Below, in pieces: positions 1 through 9,884 of a stretch of 64,000 nt of DNA (position 1 is its first letter; every line of letters starts with the position of its first letter). Origin of the DNA: Macrostomum hystrix (taxonomy: Eukaryota > Platyhelminthes > Macrostomidae). A program made the translations under genes and the position numbers. The notes beneath the pieces were generated by a model. It worked only from the letters and a program-made list of their open reading frames with translations, had not been told where the DNA came from and did no database searches. The stretch covers positions 3,472,001 to 3,536,000 of the forward strand of contig CATNEN010000002.1 in assembly GCA_950097015.1 (NCBI GenBank), read 5' to 3'.

Positions 1-119
1 TGGTTCTGTTCCCTGATTAATAAACTGGCGCCAACCATCTCAGTTTGGCTTTATAATAATTTGTTTAAATAAACTCGTCTTAACAAAATGTTCGCGAAAG
101 CGATGATCGCATTGGCGTA

Positions 120-270
120 ACCACCAAGGCCCGTCAGATCGACTGAGTATTTGCGAGGCTTCTAATGACGATGAGAAAGTCAGGTCAGATGTGCTCACCT
201 GGGTGACAAGCCTCCAAGACTTCCCTACGCGACTGCGCCCCATAATGAATATGGCACCCTGAACTGCTGA
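120..270 (-). mobile_element. SINE family B fragment, internally rearranged
   Basis: The stretch TGACAAGCCTCCAAGACTTC to ATGAATATGGCACC runs in the same direction as the copy at 27888. The preceding GACGATGAGAAAGTC is inverted relative to it. Confidence 0.5.
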
Positions 271-312
271 TTCAGTCATGGCAATGCTTCCTTTATTTTT
301 AGCTGAGGCCTC

Positions 313-500
313 CGCAGAGCCAGAGAGAAAAAGCGGCCTGACACCGACTTCCTGGAGGAGCCCGGCGGCTCAGAGGGGCGCAACAGCTGTCGCATCGATC
401 CAGGGATTTATGGCAGTTCTTCCTTTGTCACTCGCTCCCTTTCACTACTTCCTCCTCTGTCTTCCATTTCCCGTGGTCTCGGCGCCTCGCGCATGCTGAG
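313..500 (+). CDS. Candidate coding exon of an unrecognised gene
   Basis: Between an acceptor-like CCTCCGCAG (ending 312) and a good donor CTGAG|GTAATG (after 500) there is an uninterrupted frame of about 62 codons. It includes KKRPDTDFLEEPGGSEG and RNSCRIDPG and uses GAC, CTG, GAG and GGC codons, as the verified genes here do. No neighbouring exon was found and the protein is not recognised. It could be chance. Confidence 0.22.
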
Positions 501-3156
501 GTAATGCAATATAAGCACTCACTGGCCCCCGCTTACGTTTGCAATTCGATTTCTCATCAACAACAGCAGCGCTAGCATTCTAAGCGAAATTTCTGCCCCC
601 CGTCTATTTCCGTTTGCTTCCATCAAATTTGCTTTTGCCACCTCCCCTCGACTCTCACCATGGAAGCCGCGCGCAAGGGGCCATCATCTCGCATATCCAC
701 TCCCGCCCGCCCGTGTTTGCTGCCCGCTGCTCTCTCGGCCCGCTTATCCGCCCGACGACGCTTTCCATCATCGTGTCGCCCGATGGTTTGTGGGGCCGGG
801 ACAGATACGGGGGATGCTTGAGCCGGGTCCCCCGTGTCATCTGCTGCTCGTCCCACCGCTTGGCTTGGCCTCCGAAACACGCACTCACACACACCACAGC
901 ACTGCCCCAGCCGGCCCCACTAACTCATGTGCCGGGCTGCTCCTCGTTTCCGACCCACCCCCCTCCGGACTATATCAGCAGCCTCTTGGTCTGGTTTTTA
1001 TCCCCAATTCCTTCTAGTCTATCGCCTCGTTCCTCGCTGGCTCTTTTTTCGCCCGTCTCCTGCCTCAGCCCCTATCTCAAGGGGGGTGAAGAGGCCGGGA
1101 GTCAAATCCGGGGAGAGCCTCCATTTCTCATATCTCTTTCTCTCTCTCCGATGCCTCATCATCGAGACCTCGGAGCTCGGTGGGGAGCTGCTGTTGAAAC
1201 TGGGGTGAGGAGGTTGTAGGCAGGGAATGAGTTGCCCCCCGCCCCAACTCATACGGCATCTCAGCTTGGTGTCAACTTTCGGGGCAAGTGCAACGAGCAA
1301 ATCCAACAGTATGAAGCTGCTGCTGCTGCTGCTGCTTCGCGAACATGAACAAGTGGGCATGGGAAATTCCTACTGGTGCCTCCGGCTGCGGTAAGAAGAT
1401 CCACCAAGTGGTTGTTGTGAGGGGTGTAACCGTTTTCATGAATAAGCAATCGTGGGATCCTGACAAGACGTGCGCAAATATAGAAATCCAAAACAGTAGG
1501 CAGAACATTGCAGAGTTTATTATCAAAATATAGCTTTCACAAATTTCTCAATTGTTTGACGGTTGCTGGATAAACCTTTGAGAGCAAATCTCATTGAGTT
1601 CTCTGCGCGACCTGACAACTGCACCACCCACCTGCCCATCAGACGGACTGACAGTTGAACTTTTCTAATTGTTGGCAACTCCAAGCAACTGTTAACAACA
1701 GCAAATTCCTGCACTTTTATCGGCGGTGATGGACTTAGAGATTCAGAACACGAGAAAGATAGAACGAGGCGAGGGTCGGGACCCGGAATTGGCTATTTTC
1801 TTGTTCCGTCACGCAGCAGCGAAGGCTTTTTGAGTGAGTTGGCACAAGAGTGCAGCCAGGCGGGCTTGCAAAGTTGCCGCACGAGGAGGATTTTGACTTC
1901 GAATGATGCTGATGCTGTACTTGCAAAGACGTACTGGCTAGTCTCAACGTAGACTACGAAAGAAAAGTGCACGCACCCTATTCTTGCCAGTTCGCACCTG
2001 TATATTGTTGGTCCTATCTAGCCGATGTATACTTATAACCTGAGGTTAAGCTTTAGAAAATTTGATCAGAGCAAAGCAGAAATCAAACATTGATTTTATT
2101 TCTGCAATAGTTAATCAGGGAGCCTGTAGATAGCTTTGGAATTCTTTGCGAGAAGGTCGATGGTTCGAATACCAACGCTCAATTAGCAGGATTCGCTGGG
2201 GAAGAAATTCGGGTCTGTTCCAGCTTTTGAAACTCGACTTTGACTCACCTGCAGGACTGCAGTTGACAGGCAGCCTCAGTGACAGATGATCGCTGCCCAG
2301 GCTGTAGCTGCTGATGCCACCGCCGGGCAGTCTTGCGGCGCGGGAGGACGCGGGCAGCTGTGTGCGAGGTGATTAGAGCGGACTGCACTTATTTCTTAGA
2401 TGAAAAAAACTCAAAAAAAGTCCAGATGGAAGAAATATCTGCCAGTTCGATCCACCCTTCTGCCTGACTAGTCTGAGGAGCTGCCGTGAGACAATAATGC
2501 TGCCTCGTCTGTTCCACCCCTGAGACTGCATGCCTGCCTGGAGTCGATAGCTTTTATACACTTCTAATTTTCCAGCTGGTTGACTCCCTGTGGCTGTACC
2601 CCGAAGATACTCACAGCTCTGAGCAGTTCTCTCCTAGACTGACTCAAATTTTCGAGCCCTAGAAACTTTAAACCCGGAGCAGTGGCTGCCATCGAGTCGT
2701 GAGAGCGGCGTTAGTTACAGTCGATTAGCGCCGACATAGGGAGACATTAGAAGGCCGGAAACCCGAGCCATTTTAATCAGCAAAGCGAATCAAATTGACT
2801 CAGCCAACAAAGCCATCTTATTTGATACCGCCAGTCAACTAAAAGCACAACATTGATTTTCCCTTGTCTAATAAACTCAAAAGACGGAATTAAAAAGCAG
2901 GCTTTTTTGATCGGTCAAGTGAAATTAAAGACAAAAAATGCTTCTTGCTAAAATATGCCCCTCGACTCTAAATAAACTCCCATTTGCTGTTTATGTGACT
3001 AACACAGCTTAAACGTACATGCCAAAGTTTTGGTTAATTCGTGATTGGTTGAATATGAATATGTACATTGTGCAGAGAAATGCATTGAATTATTTGGTTG
3101 GAGACATGTACAATCATAGGTGTGGTACTGAGCGGATGAACTCTCTACCCTCTTAG
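501..3156. other. Upstream region of the contactin-like gene, no gene recognised
   Basis: GC-rich, pyrimidine-skewed DNA at 600-1250 with several short overlapping frames but none convincing. A CTG tract lies at 1315-1336. From 1500 the sequence is ordinary and increasingly AT-rich. It may hold promoter or 5'UTR sequence. Confidence 0.4.
2120..2200 (+). repeat. Possible tRNA-like remnant
   Basis: GATGGTTCGAATACC resembles a pol III B box. The upstream A-box match is poor. Upstream flank of the contactin-like gene. Confidence 0.2.
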
Positions 3157-3265
3157 ACTTCCGAACCCCAAACTACAACCACCTCATTCACTACGATACA
3201 AGTGTCACTGGAATGGCTGTCAACAAGTGAACTGAGTCGCTTCATAAACTTCATTGAATATCGAT

Positions 3266-5185
3266 ATGCAACTGCAGACGCTCATGCTCATCGCCATGGC
3301 TGTGGGCCGCAGCCAAGCCGAGGCTGGAGGCATGCTTCGCGAGTGTCCCAGCCCAGACTGGGTACTCTACAGCGACATTTACGAAGCTTCCTGCCTGAAG
3401 CTGATGCCAAAGCCAAGACTGTTCGATGAGGCTTTCAAAGCTTGCGCTGCGCTCCAGTCTAGACTAATCTCCTTGCAGCACAAGCGCTCGAAGATCATGT
3501 TTGTCAACGAATTCATTTTGTCAAGCTTGGGTGAGGGCGAGAACCAAACCCTGTGGTTCTTCGACCCGCTTGACACCCACCGGGACCTGGTGAAACCGCC
3601 TGACCTTCCTGACGCTCCCTGGCTGGTTATCAGCCCCAGCGCAGATCCGTTGAAGGTGGAACTGCTGGTGAACATGACGGCCGTGCCCCGCGGCTTCATC
3701 TGCGAGGCGCCATCTCGTCCCGTGGCTCAACGGCCACAGTTCGGGCGCGAACCCGAAGACGACTTCATATCGGCCGACAATGTGACGACTACTGACCGAA
3801 AGCCATCGCCACTTGTCGCAACCTTCAATTGTCAGGCGTTCGGCGTTCCCAAGCCCACCGTCTACTGGGCTCTGGTGAGCGGTCAGGGTCAGGAGCTGCG
3901 GCTGGAAACAATCAACGCAACCGCAATTCACAGCCCCCAGCTGCCCGTCGACACTGACCCTGACGCCGCTCAGCGCAACTTGCGGTTTTTCAAACTGGAG
4001 CGGGACTGTAAGAATGAGCACACCTGCCAACCGGGTGGCATCCAGGAGACCAGTCAGCTCATTGTTGTGAACCCGCAGCTGCTCCTAGCAGACGGCAGGA
4101 AGCCTCGCATTGCCTGCATAGCAACCAATGACTTCGGCTCGGTGCTCAGTCGGGAGGCCCAGTTGATGCCGACCAGGCTGGGTCAATTCGCCAACGAGTC
4201 AACGATGGTGTCGGCGACGGTCGGCTTGCCGACTTTGGTGTCGAATGCCATCAGTGTGCAACCCAACGCTGCGTCCATAGAGTGCTTTCGCATGCTCGAT
4301 GGTAAAAAAGGTACTGTACAACTGGTGCCCATGGAGACGGTGAACCAGGTCACTCGCGGAAGCCTGCAGCTGAGTCGAGCCACCTTCGACTTTATTGTTG
4401 ACGCCACGACATCAAAGGACGCCGGGCACTATCTCTGCCAAGTCAGCTTGCCAAACGGTCGTCTGGGTCATGTGACTCGTGAGCGAACTCTCTTCCTCGA
4501 TGTGCAGCCGTGTCAGCAACCAGCCGCGTGCAACCTGACAAGCAAGCCCGTGTCCATCGTGGCTGGGTACCCTGCGGCACAGTCGCTGAACCCGTTCAGC
4601 AGCCGATTGATCCGGCACGGTGACAGCTTCCTGCTGGAGTGCCCGTGCACTGGAAAGCGCCAGCTAACAGAGGACCTTCTGGTGGAGTGGAATCTCAACA
4701 ACCGCACCGACCTGGAGGTGGTGCCGCTTCCCGCCCTGCCGCTGGGGTCAGCGCTGCTGGTTCATGGCGCAGACACCAGGCGACACAGTGGCCTGTACAC
4801 GTGCCGTTGTCATCGGGGTCGCGAAGCCTCCGACTGGAGCTCCGTCCAAGTCGCCGTTCTGCCGTCTCTTGCGCCGAAGAACTGGCACCAGGATTTGGTC
4901 CGGGTTCGCAGCGGTGACACTGCCAGCCTTCTCTGCCAGGTCGACTCGGTTAATGAGCTCGTCTCCGTGTCGGTTGAGCCCCTGAGGGGTGTTGAACCAT
5001 TGGCCGCTCAGGGACGCTTCACTGTACATCACACTCGACCGAGCCAGTTCAGCCTGACCATTGACAATGTCACCAAGGCGGACGCTGATGCATTCGGCTG
5101 TCGGGTAACTGCAATTTACTCGGTCGGTTGGTCCGAAGTTAACACCTACTACACCTCACTAGTAGTTGAGTCTGGTGATGCTTAG
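3266..5185 (+). CDS. Secreted contactin-like protein: C-type lectin-like domain plus four Ig domains
   Basis: One open frame of 639 aa from the first ATG at 3266 to TAG at 5185. Residues 1-21 form a signal peptide (MQLQTLMLIAMAVG then SQAEAGG). A C-type lectin-like domain spans about 27-146 (CPSPDW, later FICE) but has no EPN/QPD or WND calcium-sugar motif, so sugar binding is unlikely. Four Ig domains follow, with Cys pairs near 189/284, 340/391, 459/513 and 557/612. The entry to Ig1, PQFGREPEDDFISA, resembles contactin Ig1, and lectin-then-Ig order matches arthropod Contactin, a septate-junction adhesion protein. Unlike contactin (six Ig, four FN3, GPI anchor) it stops after Ig4, with no membrane segment or GPI signal. 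AATAAA 165 nt past the stop (5350-5355) supports a true gene end. Pyrimidine-rich CTCTACCCTCTTAG ending at 3156 may be an acceptor behind a 5'UTR intron. A secreted adhesion or immune-type protein is an inference; a processed partial copy is the alternative. Confidence 0.8.
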   Translation: MQLQTLMLIAMAVGRSQAEAGGMLRECPSPDWVLYSDIYEASCLKLMPKPRLFDEAFKACAALQSRLISLQHKRSKIMFVNEFILSSLGEGENQTLWFFDPLDTHRDLVKPPDLPDAPWLVISPSADPLKVELLVNMTAVPRGFICEAPSRPVAQRPQFGREPEDDFISADNVTTTDRKPSPLVATFNCQAFGVPKPTVYWALVSGQGQELRLETINATAIHSPQLPVDTDPDAAQRNLRFFKLERDCKNEHTCQPGGIQETSQLIVVNPQLLLADGRKPRIACIATNDFGSVLSREAQLMPTRLGQFANESTMVSATVGLPTLVSNAISVQPNAASIECFRMLDGKKGTVQLVPMETVNQVTRGSLQLSRATFDFIVDATTSKDAGHYLCQVSLPNGRLGHVTRERTLFLDVQPCQQPAACNLTSKPVSIVAGYPAAQSLNPFSSRLIRHGDSFLLECPCTGKRQLTEDLLVEWNLNNRTDLEVVPLPALPLGSALLVHGADTRRHSGLYTCRCHRGREASDWSSVQVAVLPSLAPKNWHQDLVRVRSGDTASLLCQVDSVNELVSVSVEPLRGVEPLAAQGRFTVHHTRPSQFSLTIDNVTKADADAFGCRVTAIYSVGWSEVNTYYTSLVVESGDA

Positions 5186-5349
5186 ACCTGCGCATCTTTT
5201 TATCAGCCATTCAAATATGAATTTGACTCTGAGATTATAATAGTCCTCTAATATTCTCAGCGAATTCGAGTTCTCAATTGTTCGACTCAAGCTTGACCAC
5301 TCACCTGAACTAAACCTGCCTTTGTTGGAACAGCTGATGAGGCCATTAA

Positions 5350-5355
5350 AATAAA
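5350..5355 (+). terminator. Poly(A) signal of the contactin-like gene
   Basis: AATAAA lies 165 nt downstream of the stop codon at 5185, with an ATTAAA overlapping just before it (5345-5350). It suggests that transcription really ends after Ig4. Confidence 0.45.
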
Positions 5356-5865
5356 CAAGATCCGTATCACAAGATCCTGGCTAATCGATAAAAACAAAGC
5401 CATTGTCCTAATTTTGTAATTCAGAAGGCAGCTGTTTCCACAGTGGCTGGTCTCCACCTACTCAGAGTGCCTACTCAGAGTGCCTCTTAAATGTTCCAAT
5501 GTCCTGCAGCCTCCGGGCTGAAGTCAAATCTGATTTGTCCGCCAGTGGGCCCAGCCAATGAAAGGCGGCGCTGATGAAGGGCGCCTATGTGAGTAGGGCT
5601 GGATGCCATCTTAGCTACTCAGGAATAGGAAAGCAAATAATGGAGATTTATTGGGAAAACCCGATACAGAAACATGATCTAATTTACTGGATTAGTTAGA
5701 GAAATTGTTTGTCATTCAATTTTAGTTACAAATCTATTTGCTGTAAAGTGCTTACTACTACAGCTCTAATGTTCGCATTTCAGGCTTCATAAAAAGTGTA
5801 AAGTAGGAAAAGTTTGGAAACCAAGTGTTGCATCTTTTAGTTTCCAAAAACATTTAAGGGACTGA

Positions 5866-6955
5866 GGGATTTAGGCACTGAAGGACTGAGGCACTGAGGC
5901 ACTGAAGGACTGAGGCACTGAGGCACTGAAGGACTGAGGCACTGAGGCACTGAAGGACTGAGGCACTGAGGCACTGAAGGACTGAGGCACTGAGGCACTG
6001 ACGCACTGAAGGACTAAGGGACTGAGGGACTGAGAGATTGAGGCACTGAAGGACTGATGGAATGAGGCACTGAAGGACTGAGGGACTGAGGCACTGAAGG
6101 ACTGATGGAATGAGGCACTGAAGGACTGAGGGACTGAGGCACTGAAGGACTGATGGAATGAGGCACTGAAGGACTGAGGGACTGAGGCACTGAAGGACTG
6201 ATGTAATGAGGCACTGAAGGACTGAGGGACTGAGGGACTGAAGGACTGATGTAATGAGGCACTGAAGGACTGAGGGACTGAGGCACTGAAGGACTGATGG
6301 AATGAGGCACTGAAGGACTGAGGGACTGAGGCACTGAAGGACTGATGTAATGAGGCACTGAAGGACTGAGGGACTGAGGGACTGAAGGACTGATGGAATG
6401 AGGCACTGAAGGACTGAGGGACTGAGGGACTGAGAGATTGAGGCACTGAAGGACTGATGGAATGAGGCACTGAAGGACTGAGGGACTGAGGCACTGAAGG
6501 ACTGATGTAATGAGGCACTGAAGGACTGAGGGACTGAGGCACTGAAGGACTGATGGAATGAGGCACTGAAGGACTGAGGGACTGAGGCACTGAAGGACTG
6601 ATGTAATGAGGCACTGAAGGACTGAGGGACTGAGGGACTGAAGGACTGATGGAATGAGGCACTGAAGGACTGAGGGACTGATGTAATGAGGCACTGAAGG
6701 ACTGAGGGACTGAGGGACTGAAGGACTGATGGAATGAGGCACTGAGGGACTGAGGGACTGAAGGACTGATGGAATGAGGCACTGAAGGACTGAGGGACTG
6801 AGGGACTGAAGGACTGATGGAATGAGGCACTGAAGGACTGAGGGACTGAGGGACTGAGGGATAAGGCACTGAAGGATAAGGCACTGAAGGACTGATGTAA
6901 TGAGGCACTGAAGGACTGAGGCACTGAGGCACTGAAGGATTAAGGCACTGATTAG
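5866..6955. repeat. Minisatellite, 8-bp monomers in a 48-bp higher-order unit
   Basis: Monomers GGCACTGA, AGGACTGA, GGGACTGA and TGGAATGA/TGTAATGA recur, commonly in blocks of six. Because 24 and 48 are multiples of three, minus-strand frames stay open for over 350 codons. These are not genes. Confidence 0.95.
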
Positions 6956-6959
6956 GCCG

Positions 6960-7740
6960 CGCAGAAAATGTTTGAGACCGTTTAGACCAATAATTCAATT
7001 ATAATATTTGGAAATAGGTAGGCTTGGTATCTCACATTACATAGTGAAGTTGCAGCGCAATCAACCATCAGTGCAAAAATATTCGACTGACCTTAAGGTA
7101 TTTTGCCAGCACGTGCACTTTATTCTAAACAGTGTTTTGAGGAAAGTAAGCAATCATGGTTCTCCGTTATATTTAAAATATCATTAATTTTTAAACAAAT
7201 TGTTTATCTACATATACATTTTTAAACATAGTGTTTATATATACACTATACAGTAACACTTATAACAAGTTATACTTGAGGATACTTTACGCAGTAAAAC
7301 AACAAGCATTATAAAGTATCTCGCAAATAAAAACTATATTTATGCGCGTTATAAACTTAGGCCTACTATACTAATTAAACAAGAGGAAATTATTGTTGTT
7401 TTACATGAAACGTTTAGTCAATCGCAATTCAATTTCTGCATAGTAAGTTTTCTAAATAAATATTTCCAGATTACAAAAAACGCTATATGGTTCTATTGTA
7501 AGTAGTCATTTAGGAACATCTCAAACATTTTAATCTGATATATAAAGCTTGCGAGTGTGAATAGAATTTATTAAATCTATGGTACTAAATTGAATGCAAT
7601 GCCGAAATCTTATAGAGTCAATCCAAGCATTTCTTTTCCAAGAAATTAAGCTAGAAAATCTCCGCATTGTATTACGTGAGTTATGCATAATGAACATTAG
7701 TAAATTATGTTATATTCTGTATTTTTATATTGATATTATT
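6960..7740. other. AT-rich spacer
   Basis: AT-rich sequence with no open frame, repeat or RNA gene that I recognise. Confidence 0.5.
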
Positions 7741-8035
7741 GACTAATATCAATATAATAATAAAAAAATAAATAAATAAATAATAATAATTGCAGGAGGG
7801 CTGCGGGCAGTGGCACATCATTTGGTGACACTAGACCCGCAGCCAGCGAGGAGGCAATTCTGCCCACTTCGCTGACTCCTGAGCACACACGCACTTAGAT
7901 AACGTACGCAGGCACACGCTCACACAGGTGTGTACATCTGCCTTTCACATAAATGTGGCCTCGCCGCGTGATGGAGCTCAGGGACCTCGGTGCGAGAGGC
8001 AAACGCGTTAGACCGCTCTTACACCGAACCCCAAT
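7741..8035 (-). mobile_element. tRNA-derived SINE, family B, reverse copy
   Basis: Reading the minus strand: a degenerate tRNA-like head near 8035-7960, a body with the conserved word CTGACTCCTGAGCACACA (plus-strand sense), and an A/T-rich tail (AATAAATAAATAA on plus) at 7741-7790. Shares its body with 27890, 39525 and 49950. Confidence 0.65.
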
Positions 8036-8757
8036 GGCCGACATGGTTGCATGATGAAACTTTGTGACCAGAAAAATCACCCTGACGAGAATCGTTGAAT
8101 ATCTCAACGATGTTTAGTGATTCTGGAAGTTGTTTTATCGGATAGAGCAAAACTTTTAGCCCATGATCTGGATTTTATTGTCGATTTGTTAAATATTTTG
8201 TGAGATACATAAAAATGTAAAAAAGAGGCTTTCAAAATATTCCAATTTTTCGCGAGCTGCTTCCTACTACTTCAGAGTAGTAATTGAGTTTGGTCATAGA
8301 CACTCGATTAACGAAACCGCAATTTGTCGGATTTCAGAATTGTGCTCTAGAATAAACTAATCGAATATTTTTAATCCTAACAAATGTGCCGAGTCCTCTC
8401 TCCTTATAGCCGTGAGAAGCTCGGTGCAATGTTCTTGTGCAGAACGCTTCTGTGACTCACGCACGGCCTCTGAAAAATAAGCCGACAGAAGCGCGCAAGG
8501 GCCTGGCATTGGTGAGATGACTGGCTGGGAGCCTGAACAAAGACTGGCGCCTTGTGCGGACTGCTCCTAATAATAATAATTCTGTGTTGCGCAATCTGAG
8601 AAACATATACAGAGAGAGAAGAGTGGGTGAGTGTGCCTGGGACGAAAATATTATTAGAAGGATTGAGGTACAGGTCTAAGGGATTTGAATATTGCCATGG
8701 CCGACCAAATATAAGATACAAGACACTTACACCGGAGGATCGAGAAACAGAAGGGAT
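8036..8757. other. Spacer, nothing recognised
   Basis: Ordinary sequence between SINE and minisatellite. Only short random frames. Confidence 0.4.
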
Positions 8758-8910
8758 TTAAGGGATTAGACAGGAGAGAAACCAGACATTGTAGAGGTGA
8801 GATACGGGAGAGATGAGATAGGAGAGAGATGAGATAGGAGAGAGATCAGAAAGGGAAGAGATAAGATAGGACAGATGAGATAGGAGAGAGATAAGGTAGG
8901 AAAAATTGTG
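8758..8910. repeat. Minisatellite, about 16 bp
   Basis: Degenerate units of the type GAGATAGGAGAGAGAT. Closely related in design to the array at 53825-54195. Confidence 0.85.
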
Positions 8911-8934
8911 AAATACGGGAGATGTGAGGCAGGA

Positions 8935-9880
8935 AGGGATGGTTGAAATTGTCACTTGGGGGATTAGAATGGTCCCTGGGAGATTGGAATGGTCCCTGGG
9001 AGATTGGAATGGTCACTGGGGGATTGGAATGGTCACTGAGGGATTAGGAAGGTCACTGGGGATTGTAATGGGTACTGGAGGATTAGAATGGTCACTGGGG
9101 GATGGGAATGGTCATTGGAGGATTGGAATGGTCACTGGGGGATTGTAATGTTTACTGGAGGATTGGAATGGTTACTGGAGGATTGGAATGGTCACTGAAG
9201 GATTAGGAAGGTCACTGGGGGATTAGGAAGGTTACTGGGGGATTGGAATGGTCCCTGGGAGATTGGAATGGTCTCTGAGGGATTGGAATGGTCCCTGGGA
9301 GATTGGAATGGTCACTGAGGGATTAGGAAGGTCACTGGGGGATTGTAATGGGTACTGGAGGATTAGAATGGTCACTGGGGGATGGGAATGGTCATTGGAG
9401 GATTGGAATGGTCACTGGGGGATTGTAATGTTTACTGGAGGATTGGAATGGTTACTGGAGGATTGGAATGGTCACTGGGGGATTGGAATGGTCACTGGAG
9501 GATTGGAATGGTCACTGGGCGATTGGAATGGTCATTGGAGGATTGGAATGGTCCCTGGGGGATTGGAATGGTCACTGGAGGATTGGAATGTTACTGGAGG
9601 ATTGGAATGGTCACTGGGCGATTGGAATGGTCATTGGAGGATTGGAATGGGTCACTGGAGGATTGGAATGGTTACTGGAGGATTGGAATGGTCATTGGAG
9701 GATTGGAATGGTCATTGGAGGATTGGAATGGTCACTGGAGGATTGGAATGGTCACTGGGCGATTGGAATGGTCAGAGGAGGAATGGAATGGTTACTGGAG
9801 GATTGGAATGGTCATTGGAGGATTGGATTGGTCACTGGGCGATTGGAATGGTCAGAGGAGGATGGAATGGTCAAATAAAT
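8935..9880. repeat. Minisatellite, 20 bp
   Basis: Units GATTGGAATGGTCACTGGGG with variants (GGAG, GGGC, CCCTGGGA). Plus-strand open frames of over 130 codons here come only from the repeat. Confidence 0.95.
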
Positions 9881-9884
9881 GATC

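Noticed and set aside
614-1219. 201-aa plus ORF and overlapping frames
   Set aside because: GC- and CT-rich composition keeps several frames open on both strands; no domain, no splice support.
3521-4030. 169-aa minus ORF opposite the contactin-like gene
   Set aside because: Antisense shadow of a clear coding exon.
5854-6998. Minus-strand ORFs of 242-375 aa
   Set aside because: They lie wholly inside the 8-bp monomer array; three frames read equivalent repeats. No domain.
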